From Micromonospora pisi (lineage in GTDB: Bacteria; Actinomycetota; Actinomycetes; Mycobacteriales; Micromonosporaceae), in the NCBI RefSeq assembly GCF_003633685.1, contig NZ_RBKT01000001.1:2108001-2172000 (forward strand): a stretch of DNA of 64,000 nucleotides, given 5' to 3'. This document shows, piece by piece, positions 34,801-42,957 of the stretch. The position numbers were made by a program, and so were the translations under genes. The notes beneath the pieces are model-generated. The model was given only the letters and a program-made list of their open reading frames with translations. It was not told the origin of the DNA and ran no database searches. Numbering within the stretch: position 1 is the first letter of the stretch; every line of letters begins with the position of its first letter.

Positions 34801-35303
34801 GCGGTTCGGCCGAGGTGCTCGGTGGTGACCTGCGGACAAAGCAGAGCTTCGGCGACTTCAAGCTGCACGCCGAGTTCTGGATTCCGAACCTGCCACCGGA
34901 GGTGACCGGTCAGGCGCGCGGCAACAGCGGCATCTACCTCCAGGACCGGTACGAGCTACAGGTGCTCGACTCCTTCGGCGACACCACGCCCGCCGACAAC
35001 GAGTGCGGCGGCTTCTACCAGAAACGGGCGCCGGACAGTAACCGGGCGACGGCGCCGGAGACCTGGCAGACGTACGAGATCACCTTCCGGGCAGCCCGTT
35101 GGAACGGCACCACCAAGACCGAGAACGCCCGGGTGACCGTGGTCTGGAACGGCGTGGTGGTGCACAACAACGTCGAGATCAACGGGTCGACCGGTGGCGG
35201 TGCCGCCGAGAGCCCGAGCGTCGGACCGATCAAGCTCCAGGACCACGGCGACCCGGGCGCGAACGTCCGTTACCGCAACATCTGGATCGAACCGCAGAGC
35301 TGA
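31806..35303 (+). CDS. Secreted multidomain sugar-dehydrogenase/glycosidase-like protein
   Basis: A 1165-aa protein. The ATG at 31806 follows AGGAGA, and a signal peptide covers residues 1-29. The order is a PA14-like domain (about 45-190; LFSDDGSRLAIDNTVIIDHDG), then a PQQ-dependent sugar/sorbosone-dehydrogenase-like six-bladed propeller (about 215-640; MDFFSDGRLAITTWGG, TPHGIGWGPEGGIFVTDNQG). Two F5/8 type C (discoidin/CBM32-like) domains follow at about 680-820 and 830-965, and then a C-terminal DUF1080 3-keto-disaccharide hydrolase-like jelly roll (about 975-1165; NLSNWEHTNG). It probably binds and oxidises or cleaves extracellular carbohydrate. The two discoidin domains are nearly identical. 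The PA14 and propeller fusion with DUF1080 also occurs in other secreted bacterial proteins. Confidence 0.85.
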   Translation: MDRRSFRHALVATALTLLVPTALPSAAAAGPVRAPAPGPAALAAAAVPPQEPGVTLRVFDVQVPLEEICVLKPGQTPNVDKLMPTINWTTTADFGGIADNFVTQVIGNINITQPGAYNFRLFSDDGSRLAIDNTVIIDHDGLHGANPPAEGTVTLTAGYHALRIDHFDRTVDQQITLHWQPPGASSFVLVPNSVLSTDSGVVRVTAPGQKQCEASTDTPGDGLPLTSVHPNYSLTNLRPSGFQPQVTGMDFFSDGRLAITTWGGTDNVLGEVWILSNATGPTGPGQVTTQRVASGLREPQGIKIVDGKIYVSEKHRLTELNDTNGDGVTDNYRTVATWPFGGNFHEFGFGLLYQDGFFYLNLSVSINLGGNTTDPQPAPNRGTTIKVNRTTGEVSYVAGGLRTPHGIGWGPEGGIFVTDNQGGWLPSSKLLHVKQDRFFNHYMNPAGPFDTRPVTKPVLWMPQNEIANSPSTPVYLNSGTFAGQMLISDVTYGGIQRAYLEKVNGEYQGALFRLTQGLEAGVTELVQGPDGAIYAGGLGAGGNWGQEGKLSYGLQKLTPNGANTFDILAMRATATGFEMEYTQPLSAATAAALATAYKVQQWRYQPTSAYGGPKLNLQNLTVSSATLSADGKKVNLVINGLQPDRVVYVRSPRPFTSNTGQALWSTEAWYTLNNVPGAANQTNLALGKPATADSSCNANEAPAKAVNGSVTGGTTDKWCSTGANKWLQVDLGQTQSVNRLVLQHAGTGGEQTSWNTRDFTIATSTNGSTWTTVATVTGNTASTTTHTVNPVQARYIRVNITAPEAGGGTAARIYEFEAYGGSTPPATTNLAVGKPATADSSCNADESPAKAVNGSYTGGNLDKWCSTGASKWLQVDLGAATSVSRFGVRHAGAGGENTAWNTRDFTIATSTNGTTWTTVATVTGNTASSTTHDITPVQARYVRLNITAPTSNTDGAARIYEFEAYGTATPPTRINLFDGTNLSNWEHTNGAASTWPVSGGSAEVLGGDLRTKQSFGDFKLHAEFWIPNLPPEVTGQARGNSGIYLQDRYELQVLDSFGDTTPADNECGGFYQKRAPDSNRATAPETWQTYEITFRAARWNGTTKTENARVTVVWNGVVVHNNVEINGSTGGGAAESPSVGPIKLQDHGDPGANVRYRNIWIEPQS

Positions 35304-35328
35304 TCGAACCGCAGGTCTGAGAGAACGG

Positions 35329-35364
35329 CGGCGGCGCGGGGACGACGTGGTCCCCGCGCCGCCG
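35329..35364. terminator. Strong bidirectional hairpin
   Basis: A perfect 15-bp stem (CGGCGGCGCGGGGAC paired with its complement at 35350-35364) has a 6-nt loop. It lies between the convergent sugar enzyme and PI-PLC-like genes. No T tract. Confidence 0.85.
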
Positions 35365-35379
35365 TGCGGGTAACGGAAG

Positions 35380-36582
35380 TTACCGCTCCAGCTTGTTGTC
35401 GTGGCAGTTGCGCTGCGCGGAGACCGGGTTGCAGCGCACCGGAACCGCGCCGGGGAGTTCGGCGACGAAGTCACTGTCGTAGCGCGCGGCCATGCCCACC
35501 GTCGGGAAGTCGGTCGTCACCATCTGCGCACCGCTGGAGAGCGCGACGTCGAGCCGGCTGAACTCCTCGTTCTTCACCGTGCTCAACGGCTCGTCGGACC
35601 GGGTACGCACGATGTAGCCGCGCTTGACCAGGTCGGTGATGGTCGCGGCGTTCGCGCCACGGGGGTCGTTCACCATGGTGATCGCCGCGTCCGGGTCACC
35701 GGGGTTGCCCCGGGTGAAGACCGCCCGGCCGGCGAGGCTGGGGTGGCCGTCCAGGTACATGTCCCGGATCGTGCCGGGGCCGCCGTTGTCGAAGAAGAAC
35801 ATCACCTTGCCCCGGGCCCACTTGAGGCTCGGCCAGCCGTGCTTGAGCACCGACTGTTCCAGGGTGAGACCGGGCTTGCGCAGGTCGTCGGCGGTGATCA
35901 GCTCGTTCTCGGTGAAGACCGAACGAATCTCCTCGTCCACGTCGTCCAGCAGCGACGGGTCCCATGCCGGGCTCACCGCGCCGCCGAGCTTCTCCCAACG
36001 GTCGTCGGTCTGCTTCAGTTCGAGCTGGAGGATGATCGGTACGTGTCCCGGGTTGTCGTTCGACCAGTCCCGGACCTGCTGCATGCAGGCGACGAACGTA
36101 CGGCAGGTGCTGTTGTAGTCCTGGTCGGCGACGTGCAGCACCTTCATCCCCGGTGCGGCCATCGCGGGGTCCTCGATCGGCCCCAGTCCGGCCCGCTGCC
36201 GGGCGAGCGGGTTGCGGTAGAGCCCACCCTGCGGATCGGGCAGCAGGTCCAGCTCGATCCCGCGCATGTTCTGCCGGCCGAGCAGGTCGGGGATGGAGGC
36301 GTGCGAGTACCAGCCCCAGGAGGGGTAGCCGGGGTCGATGTTGATCGACTCGACCAGCTCGGCGCCCTGCATCTCCCGGTGGAAGGCGTTGTGCGCGCCC
36401 ATGAACTGGATCTGGTTCATCCGGATGTCGTCGCCGTTGCCGGCGCCGGCCGCGAGGGCCTCCTGCTGGGTCGGCAGCACGGTCGGCAGCAGACTGACGG
36501 CGGCGACGGTGGCGACGACGGCGGCGGCCACCGCTCCCATACGGCCGACAGCGGACATGCGTTCGCTTAAGCGGATATTCAC
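35380..36582 (-). CDS. Phosphatidylinositol-specific phospholipase C1-like secreted protein
   Basis: A 400-aa protein with a signal peptide (about residues 10-45). It carries the Ca2+-dependent PI-PLC-like features IQFMGAHNAFHREM (His64), GIELDLLPDP (acidic metal ligands) and LHVADQDYNSTC. The TIM-barrel-type tail contains KVMFFFDNGGPGTIRDMY, RTRSDEP and AQMVTTDFPT. It is probably an extracellular phosphodiesterase; the true substrate is unproven, as many members of this family act on other phosphodiesters. An alternative start at ATG 36558 gives a shorter N-terminus. Confidence 0.82.
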   Translation of the reverse strand: MNIRLSERMSAVGRMGAVAAAVVATVAAVSLLPTVLPTQQEALAAGAGNGDDIRMNQIQFMGAHNAFHREMQGAELVESINIDPGYPSWGWYSHASIPDLLGRQNMRGIELDLLPDPQGGLYRNPLARQRAGLGPIEDPAMAAPGMKVLHVADQDYNSTCRTFVACMQQVRDWSNDNPGHVPIILQLELKQTDDRWEKLGGAVSPAWDPSLLDDVDEEIRSVFTENELITADDLRKPGLTLEQSVLKHGWPSLKWARGKVMFFFDNGGPGTIRDMYLDGHPSLAGRAVFTRGNPGDPDAAITMVNDPRGANAATITDLVKRGYIVRTRSDEPLSTVKNEEFSRLDVALSSGAQMVTTDFPTVGMAARYDSDFVAELPGAVPVRCNPVSAQRNCHDNKLER

Positions 36583-36792
36583 CGACTCAGCGTTGGAAAC
36601 GGGCGTTAACTCCCCATGTCATCGGTCTGCTGACCCGTCGTCCGGGTTGTGAACCTTCCCCGGACATGGAAGCTCCCCGGGTCATGCCCGCCCGGCCAGC
36701 CCGGACATGTCACGAGGGGCGAGTTTTGTCGGGGCCGCGCACCATACTCGTTCGGACTGATTCACCCCGGCACGGCCATCGGAGGAAACGGT

Positions 36793-37371
36793 ATGGCGGA
36801 AATCCTGTTGTTCCATCACGCACAGGGGCTGACGCCCGGCGTACGACACTTCGCTGAGCTGCTGGAACGGGCCGGTCACCGGGTCCACGTCCCGGACCTG
36901 TACGACGGGCAGACCTTCGACAACCTCGACGAGGGGATCGGCAACGCCCAGAAGATCGGCTTCGGCACCATCCTCGAACGCGGGCGGGCCGCCGCCGAAG
37001 GGCTGCCGGAAGATCTCGTGTACGTCGGCTTCTCGCTCGGTGTGCTGCCGGCGCAGCTGCTGGCCCAGACCCGGGCCGGCGCGAGGGGCGCGCTGCTGCT
37101 GCACGCGGCCGTCCCGCCCGAGGAGTTCGGCGGGGCGTGGCCGAAGGGCGTCCCGGTCCAGATCCACGGGATGGACGCCGACCCGAGCTTCGTGGACGAG
37201 GGCGACCTCGAAGCGGCCCGAGCCCTGGTCGCGTCGACCGCCGATGCCGAACTGTTCCTCTACCCTGGCGACGGTCACCTCTTCACCGACGACAGCCTGC
37301 CCGAGTACGACGAGCAGGCGGCGGCGCTGCTCACCGAACGGGTGCTCACCTTCCTCGCCGGGATCAGGTAA
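36793..37371 (+). CDS. Dienelactone hydrolase family protein
   Basis: A 192-aa alpha/beta hydrolase. ATG 36793 follows GGAGGAAA; the longer frame begins in upstream non-coding DNA. The sequence begins MAEILLFHHAQGLTPGVRHFAE, and the nucleophile elbow is GFSLGVLPAQ with Ser in place of the Cys of classic dienelactone hydrolases. D in GMDADPSF and H in YPGDGHLFTDD complete the triad. It probably hydrolyses a small ester. It is monocistronic and ends at a strong hairpin facing the flavin oxidase gene. Confidence 0.85.
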   Translation: MAEILLFHHAQGLTPGVRHFAELLERAGHRVHVPDLYDGQTFDNLDEGIGNAQKIGFGTILERGRAAAEGLPEDLVYVGFSLGVLPAQLLAQTRAGARGALLLHAAVPPEEFGGAWPKGVPVQIHGMDADPSFVDEGDLEAARALVASTADAELFLYPGDGHLFTDDSLPEYDEQAAALLTERVLTFLAGIR

Positions 37372-37379
37372 CCCCGCGC

Positions 37380-37438
37380 AACGTCGACCGCACGGGCCAC
37401 CCGGCACACCGTTGACCGGTCCCCGTGCGGCCGACGTT
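37380..37438. terminator. Hairpin between convergent genes
   Basis: A 17-bp stem with one mismatch pairs 37380-37396 with 37422-37438 (core CCGCACGGG/CCCGTGCGG, outer AACGTCG/CGACGTT) around a 25-nt loop. It lies between the dienelactone hydrolase and flavin oxidase stops. Confidence 0.75.
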
Positions 37439-37445
37439 CACCTGG

Positions 37446-38711
37446 TCAGCCGCGCGGCAGCGAGGTCGCGGAGAAGACACCCTCGGGGTCGTAGGTCCGC
37501 TTCGCCGCCAGCAGCCGGGCGGTGTTGCCGCCGTACGCGGCATCGGCCTGAGCCGCCTGGTCCGGGCCGATCAGGTTCACGTAGCCGCCGGGCATCGCGT
37601 ACGGCTCCAGCGCCAACCAGGTGTCCTCGGTCCAGCCGACGTGGTCGCCGGGCATCTCCGGCTCCCAGAGCGACACGATCTCGGCGACGAAGTGCGGTTC
37701 CCGGTTGGCGAACGCGGTCGCCTCGGCCGGCACCCGGGTGGCAGCGCCGTGGAACTGGTGCACGACTGTGCCGGAGAAGGGGGACGTACGCTTCTCGCCG
37801 GTTCGTACCAGGGCGTCGACCACATCCGGGGTGAGGCTGGCGAAGCTCCGGGTACGGATGGAGGCGTGCCGCCCGGCCGGCGTCAGGCTGTCGTAGACCT
37901 TCAGCGCGTCGCCGTAGGTCGTCGGCTCCACCTGGGTCATCAGCGCGGTGCCGAGTCCTTTCAGGTTCTCGATCTGCCGGGCGCCCTCGTCCATGTCACC
38001 GACCCAGACCGGGTACACGAGCAGCGTCGGCGAGCCGTCCGGAGCGGAGAGCACGCCACTCTGCACGGTCAGCCCGTCCGGCGCGGTACGCAGGTATTCT
38101 TCCAGCCGCGCCCAGGTTCGAGGTGCCTCGTCCCAGGCGAAGAACATGAAGCCGGCGAGCATCTGCTCGACCGGGTGCACCTCGACCCGGGTCGAGGTGA
38201 CGACGCCGAAGTTGCCGCCACCTCCCCGAATGGCCCAGAAGAGCTCGGGCTCGTGTTCGGCGTCGACCTGGACGATCCGGCCGTCGGCGAGGACCACCTC
38301 GGCACCGAGCAGGTTGTCGAGGGCGAGTCCGTGCAGGCCGGAGAGGGGGCCGTACCCGCCGCCGAGGGTGAGTCCGGTGAACCCGACGCTGCCGGCGTTG
38401 CCCGCTGCGGCGGCCAGCCCGTACGCGGCGGCGGCGGCGATCACCTCGGCGGTGGTCGCACCGCCACCGATGGTCGCGATCCGCCGCTCCGGGTCGATAT
38501 CGACGGTGTTCAGGTCGCGCAGGTCGATGACGAGTCCACCGTCACGGACCGCCCGACCGGCCCAGTCGTGTCCGCCGCCGCGCACCGAGACGGGGAGGTC
38601 TCCCCTGTCCCGTACGGCCGCCGCCACTTCGGCAGCCGATCGAGGGCGGAGCACCCTGGCGGGTTTGTGGTCGATTGCACCATTCCAGAGATCCATTACA
38701 CGTCCCATCAC
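37446..38711 (-). CDS. FAD-binding oxidoreductase with BBE domain
   Basis: A 421-aa protein of the berberine-bridge/VAO type. The PP-loop region VSVRGGGHDWAGRAVRDGGLVIDL holds a His suited to covalent 8-alpha-histidyl FAD. GNAGSVGFTGLTLGGGYGPLSG binds FAD, and there is a C-terminal BBE segment (YGGNTARLLAAKRTYDPEGVFS). The Cys for a second covalent link is replaced by Ala-Gly-Asn-Ala, so the FAD is probably attached by His only. It oxidises an alcohol or aldehyde of unknown identity. The start is 38711 (alternative ATG 38696). It is divergent from a TetR gene across a clear operator, so it is probably repressed by TetR. Confidence 0.88.
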   Translation of the reverse strand: MMGRVMDLWNGAIDHKPARVLRPRSAAEVAAAVRDRGDLPVSVRGGGHDWAGRAVRDGGLVIDLRDLNTVDIDPERRIATIGGGATTAEVIAAAAAYGLAAAAGNAGSVGFTGLTLGGGYGPLSGLHGLALDNLLGAEVVLADGRIVQVDAEHEPELFWAIRGGGGNFGVVTSTRVEVHPVEQMLAGFMFFAWDEAPRTWARLEEYLRTAPDGLTVQSGVLSAPDGSPTLLVYPVWVGDMDEGARQIENLKGLGTALMTQVEPTTYGDALKVYDSLTPAGRHASIRTRSFASLTPDVVDALVRTGEKRTSPFSGTVVHQFHGAATRVPAEATAFANREPHFVAEIVSLWEPEMPGDHVGWTEDTWLALEPYAMPGGYVNLIGPDQAAQADAAYGGNTARLLAAKRTYDPEGVFSATSLPRG

Positions 38712-38735
38712 ACGCTCAGCCAGACCATCACTTCA

Positions 38736-38760
38736 TTCGCCAGAGTAGCACTCTGACGAA
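38736..38760. promoter_or_regulatory. Near-perfect palindromic operator between oxidase and TetR genes
   Basis: Arms of 11 bp, TTCGCCAGAGT (38736-38746) and ACTCTGACGAA (38750-38760), are inverted with one mismatch around the spacer AGC. The site sits in the 72-bp gap between divergent start codons. It is well placed to be the operator of the adjacent TetR regulator controlling both genes. Confidence 0.7.
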
Positions 38761-38783
38761 AAGGTTCCTGCTATGATCGATGG

Positions 38784-39389
38784 GTGCCAAAACAGCAATC
38801 GAGCCGTCGCGCGGAGTACGCCGAGAACACCCGCGAGGGAATCGTCGAGGCGGCTCGCCAGCTGTTCACGACCCAGGGCTACTTCGCCACCCGGGTCAAC
38901 GACATCGCCGAACTCGCCCGGGTCGCCCCGGCCACCGTCTACGCGGTCACCGGTGGAAAACAGGGTCTGCTGCGTACGCTCACCGACATCTGGAGCGACG
39001 CGCCGATCGTCACCGAGACACTCGATCTGATCGCCCGGATCGAGGATCCGGAGGAGATCATTCGGATCGTGGCGCGGGTGACGCGGCAGATGCGGGAAGA
39101 GTTCGGCGACATCATGCGTATGGTCATCGCCACCGCGCCACACGAGACCACCGCCGCCGAGAGCCTCGCCCTGGCGACGCAGCGCTGGCGGCACGGAAAC
39201 GCCACGGCCGCCCGCCGGATACACGAACTCGGCAAGCTGCGGGCCGGTGTCCCGGTGGAGGACGCGATCGACTCGATCTGGTTCTACTTCGGCTACAGCG
39301 CCATGTCCACCCTCGTCGACGACAACGGCTGGTCGTACGACCGGGCCCAGGAATGGCTCACCGAACACGCCATCCGCGATCTTCTCTGA
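38784..39389 (+). CDS. TetR/AcrR-family transcriptional regulator
   Basis: A 201-aa protein starting at GTG 38784. The N-terminal DNA-binding domain has ENTREGIVEAARQLFTTQGYFATRVNDIAELARVAPATVYAVTGGKQGLLRTLTDIW (residues about 14-69), the canonical TetR layout. The C-terminal ~130 residues form the ligand-binding helical bundle (WFYFGYSAMSTLVDDNGWSYDRAQEWLTE). It is divergent from a BBE oxidase, with a 25-bp palindrome between them. It is probably an autoregulated repressor whose ligand relates to the oxidase substrate. Confidence 0.9.
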   Translation: MPKQQSSRRAEYAENTREGIVEAARQLFTTQGYFATRVNDIAELARVAPATVYAVTGGKQGLLRTLTDIWSDAPIVTETLDLIARIEDPEEIIRIVARVTRQMREEFGDIMRMVIATAPHETTAAESLALATQRWRHGNATAARRIHELGKLRAGVPVEDAIDSIWFYFGYSAMSTLVDDNGWSYDRAQEWLTEHAIRDLL

Positions 39390-39500
39390 AAGTATTCGAT
39401 GCGATTCCAGTGACGCCCTCGGAGCGCCGCCGCCACGCCTTGATGCCGGTCGATAAGGTCGACTCCTGGTGGATGACGGCGGCACTACGGAGAGTGGGGC

Positions 39501-40037
39501 ATGGGGCCGGTAGCGCGACGTGAAGACGAGCCGGGCGAGAACGCCCCACAGTTGATACGCGATCTCGTACGGAACGTCGTCGCGGAAATGGCCCCCGACG
39601 AACTGGTGCTCGTTGACGCGCTCCGACGTCTCGACGACGACACCGTGCTGCGCCGGCTGACCCGCGCCCGCCGGACCCGGGAGCCGCTCGGGTTCGGCCT
39701 GTCGGAAACAGCGGTACTCGTAGCCGCACTCGTCTGGATCGCCCTCGACGAGGTCGTCCGGCGATCGGTCGGAGCCGGCATGACACGCGCCCACAGCAGC
39801 TTCGGCGGTTGGCTCCGCAGCCGCCTGGGCCGGGCCGCCCCGCCCCGGTCGACGCCGGCACTCACCAGCGAACAGTTGCGAGCCGTCCGGGACCGGGTAC
39901 GCGAGCTCGCCGTCACCACCGGCCTGACGCCGGAGGAGGCAACCCTGCTCGCCGACCGGGTGGTGGCCCGGCTCGCCCTGACCACGGAGGACGATCCGCC
40001 GCCATCAGGGCCGGTCGACCCGGCCGGCGAACGGTAA
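39501..40037 (+). CDS. Hypothetical single-helix membrane protein, partner of M48 protease
   Basis: A 178-aa protein. Charged residues about 10-60 carry ENAPQLIRDLVRNVVAEMAPDELVLVDALRRLDD. A hydrophobic helix lies at about 68-88 (ETAVLVAALVWIALDEVV), and a second helical region is at about 122-162 (TSEQLRAVRDRVRELAVTTGLTPEEATLLADRVVARL). No family recognised. It lies 8 nt upstream of the M48 protease gene on the same strand and is surely cotranscribed. It may be an adaptor or inhibitor of the protease, inferred from position only. Confidence 0.7.
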   Translation: MGPVARREDEPGENAPQLIRDLVRNVVAEMAPDELVLVDALRRLDDDTVLRRLTRARRTREPLGFGLSETAVLVAALVWIALDEVVRRSVGAGMTRAHSSFGGWLRSRLGRAAPPRSTPALTSEQLRAVRDRVRELAVTTGLTPEEATLLADRVVARLALTTEDDPPPSGPVDPAGER

Positions 40038-40045
40038 GCCCCGTC

Positions 40046-42898
40046 ATGACGTCGACACCTGAGCAGGTGATGACAACGGAGCAACCCCCCACGCACCAGA
40101 GGCTGTCGAACGCCGGCACCCTCCCGCGCTTCGTCCTGCTGATCGTCCTCTTCGTAGGGATCGCCACGGTCATCACGGCCAGTCTCATCGAGGCTCGAAC
40201 CGACCCCGACGGCGTAGGGGTCGGCTGCGGGCTCGCCGCCGGAGGTGACCCAGGCCTGAGCGACCTCGACGTCAGGGTTCGGATGCTCGACCAGCAGTCC
40301 GCCTTCGAGGAGTGCGTGGAGCGTTTTGTGCCGGTCCAGCAGTGGTGGTGGAAGCCGGGGGCGGTGCTGCTGGTGTTGCTCTGCGCCGCGGCGCTGTACT
40401 GGATGCTGCCGTGGTGGAAGGGCCGGCAGAGCCGGGTCGTGCCGGTCGAGCAGGTCGACGGTCACGGGAAACTGGCCGCGACCCTGGCCGAGCTGGTCAC
40501 CGTGGCCGGGCTGCGCCGCCCGCCCCGCTTCGTCATCGCTCCCGCCGTGCCGACCACCGGGGCGGTGGTCTTCGGCCGGCTGCGCCGCTACACCGTCTGT
40601 CTGGACGGTGGCCTGGTCGCCCGGCGGCACCGTGATCGCGAGGGCTTCCGGGCGGTGGTACTGCACGAGCTGGCGCACCTGCGCAACCGCGACGTCGACA
40701 TCACGTACGCGACCGTCGCACTGTGGCGGATCCTGCTGCTGGTGGTCGTCCCCCTCGACCTGGCGTACATCGCGACCGTGGCCCTTCCGGGCACGGCCGA
40801 CACGTACATGGCGACGCGGGAACTGTCCCGGGTGGCGCACCACGTGGCGATGCTGGCCGTCACGGTCGTCCTGGTCTACCTGGCGCGGGCGGACATCCTG
40901 CGCACCCGCGAGTTCCACGCCGACCTCACGGCCCGGCGATGGGGCGCGGACGTACGGCTCTGGGAGGCCGCCGCCGGGTCGAACGGGTCGGCGGCCGACT
41001 CCCCCCGGTCGGCCACGTGGCGGCTGGCGGCGGCCGGGACGTCGGTCTGGCACACCCATCCCAGCTGGGCGCAGCGGCTCAGGTCGCTGGCCGATCCGGG
41101 GGCGGTGTTCGCGCTGCGGGCGCTGCCGTTCTTCCTGACCGGTGCGACGGCGGCGATCGCCGCGACCCAGATGCCGGCGCTGCTGTCTCTGCTGGGGGTG
41201 ACCAGTAGCGGGGAAAACTGGGTCGTGGCGGTGGTCGTCGCGGTTCTTGTCACCACGATCACCGGGCTGCTGCTCTGGCCGGCCGTGACCCACGCGGCGC
41301 TCACCTCCGGTCCGGCGCCGTCCGGGCTGCGGGCCGGCCTCTGGGTGGCTGTCGGCCTGATCGTGGGTGAGCTGGCGGTCGGTCGCGCCGGCAGTGTCTG
41401 GGACCTCCTTCCCGAACAGCCCGCCTTCCTGCTGCTGCCCGCACTCGCGGGACTCGCGACCACCTGGTGGACGGCGGAGTACGCCCGGGTCTCGGCTACC
41501 CGGCCGACGGGTGCGCGACGAGGCTGGCCGCTGCTGGTGGGGCTCGGCGTGAGCTGTTTCGTGCTGACCCTCTGGTGGCACTGGTGGGAGGCCGAGGGCA
41601 CCACCCTCGCCGGTGGCTTCCTCGCCTTCGGTGATCTCGTCAACGCATTCGAGCAGAGCGCGACCAACGGCCAGGGGTACGAGGGACCACTGCTGGCCCT
41701 CTTTCCCGGTCTACCGCTGTTGCAGGTCCTGAGTGACTCCCCGGAGCTGCTCTGGACGACCGGGGCGCTCTGGGTCCTCCCGCTCCTCGCCTGGCTCCCC
41801 CACCGGGCCGGCGCCGCCCGGCCACGGCCGGTCCTTCCCGCCGCCGCGATCGGCGCGCTCTGCGCCACAATCGCCACGGTGGCGGCCACCGCCGGTCTGC
41901 GAGTGTGGTCACCGGTGGTCGCCGGCCGGGAACAGAGCCACTTCGTCAGCAACATGACGTGGCTCATGGTCATCGTACTCGGTGTGATGTGGTTGGCGGC
42001 CGGGGTCACCGCCGCTCTCGCGGACCGCTGTCCACTGATCCAGGGCCTGATCGTGGCGGGCACCACGGGGCTGGCCGGGCTGGCCACCGTCGCCGTGCTC
42101 GCCTCGATCGACGGTTGCGTCCGTCCGCTCGCCATCCTGGCGTCGTCGTGCCAGCCCGATCCCCGGGCGGGCTGGGCGCTGGTGACGTTGCTGATGCCGC
42201 CGACACTCGGCCTGGGCGTGTTCCTCGCCGTCGCGGTCGCCGCCCTCGGCACGCTCACCGGGACATCGATACGCCGGTTCCGTGGCGCCGCATCCACCCA
42301 GCGGGCCGGGGAAGACCCACCCGTACCGGTCCATACCGGACGGCTGGTGTTACGGCGCGTGGCGGTGGCGGTGCCGTGTCTGTTGATGGTGGCGTCCACC
42401 ACCGCCGTGTCCGTGGACGATTTCCGGTCGGCCACCTCGGCGTCCGACTCCTCCACCGCGCTGAACCTCGTGCTGAGCGAACACGCCACCTCACCCGAGG
42501 TGCGGGCGGCGCAGGTGCACGCCTGGCTGGTGCTCGGCGGGGACGAGCGGGCCGGCCAGGTTCTGGCCGGCCTCCGGGAGCTGACACATGGGCTCGAGCG
42601 GCTCCTCGGCGACGGGTCGAACCCGGCGCTGACCGACTGGGCGTTGATCGACACCACGTTGCGGCCGAGCTGTGCCGTCATCTCCGAACGGGTAACCGAC
42701 GCGCGCCGGTACTTCGACCATCCCGACCCGCGCGGCCAGGCGGCCTGGGATGCGCTGCTGACCCGCGCCGAGCAGGTGGGCGGCGACTGCACCTTCGCGA
42801 TCGAGCACCGGGACTCGGACAGGTACCTGGCCGCGATTCGACAACTGCTGTCGTTCGAGGACGACCTGCCCGGCATGCTGGAGTCGATCTCCGGCTGA
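40046..42898 (+). CDS. M48-family polytopic membrane metalloprotease
   Basis: A 950-aa integral membrane protein. An N-terminal helix (about 27-48) and a second (about 104-121) precede the peptidase site VVLHELAHLRNRDVDI (H207, E208 and H211). The third ligand is Glu289 in REFHADLTARRWG, as in M48 (HtpX/Ste24) proteases. Roughly ten more membrane helices and a periplasm-side C-terminal region follow (about 790-950). The catalytic part is thus near one quarter of the length, and the long multi-helix tail is unusual for M48. A start at ATG 40070 is possible. It probably degrades membrane proteins or processes peptides; substrate unknown. Confidence 0.82.
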   Translation: MTSTPEQVMTTEQPPTHQRLSNAGTLPRFVLLIVLFVGIATVITASLIEARTDPDGVGVGCGLAAGGDPGLSDLDVRVRMLDQQSAFEECVERFVPVQQWWWKPGAVLLVLLCAAALYWMLPWWKGRQSRVVPVEQVDGHGKLAATLAELVTVAGLRRPPRFVIAPAVPTTGAVVFGRLRRYTVCLDGGLVARRHRDREGFRAVVLHELAHLRNRDVDITYATVALWRILLLVVVPLDLAYIATVALPGTADTYMATRELSRVAHHVAMLAVTVVLVYLARADILRTREFHADLTARRWGADVRLWEAAAGSNGSAADSPRSATWRLAAAGTSVWHTHPSWAQRLRSLADPGAVFALRALPFFLTGATAAIAATQMPALLSLLGVTSSGENWVVAVVVAVLVTTITGLLLWPAVTHAALTSGPAPSGLRAGLWVAVGLIVGELAVGRAGSVWDLLPEQPAFLLLPALAGLATTWWTAEYARVSATRPTGARRGWPLLVGLGVSCFVLTLWWHWWEAEGTTLAGGFLAFGDLVNAFEQSATNGQGYEGPLLALFPGLPLLQVLSDSPELLWTTGALWVLPLLAWLPHRAGAARPRPVLPAAAIGALCATIATVAATAGLRVWSPVVAGREQSHFVSNMTWLMVIVLGVMWLAAGVTAALADRCPLIQGLIVAGTTGLAGLATVAVLASIDGCVRPLAILASSCQPDPRAGWALVTLLMPPTLGLGVFLAVAVAALGTLTGTSIRRFRGAASTQRAGEDPPVPVHTGRLVLRRVAVAVPCLLMVASTTAVSVDDFRSATSASDSSTALNLVLSEHATSPEVRAAQVHAWLVLGGDERAGQVLAGLRELTHGLERLLGDGSNPALTDWALIDTTLRPSCAVISERVTDARRYFDHPDPRGQAAWDALLTRAEQVGGDCTFAIEHRDSDRYLAAIRQLLSFEDDLPGMLESISG

Positions 42899-42899
42899 A

Positions 42900-42941
42900 C
42901 GTGTCCGGGGTGCGCGCCGAACGGCACGCACCCCGGGCACG
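42900..42941. terminator. Hairpin between convergent M48 and CU044_5270 genes
   Basis: A 15-bp stem pairs 42900-42914 (core CCGGGGTGCG) with 42927-42941 (core CGCACCCCGG) around a 12-nt loop, with one wobble. It is located just after the M48 stop. Confidence 0.75.
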
Positions 42942-42957
42942 TCGGCGCCAACGGTCA

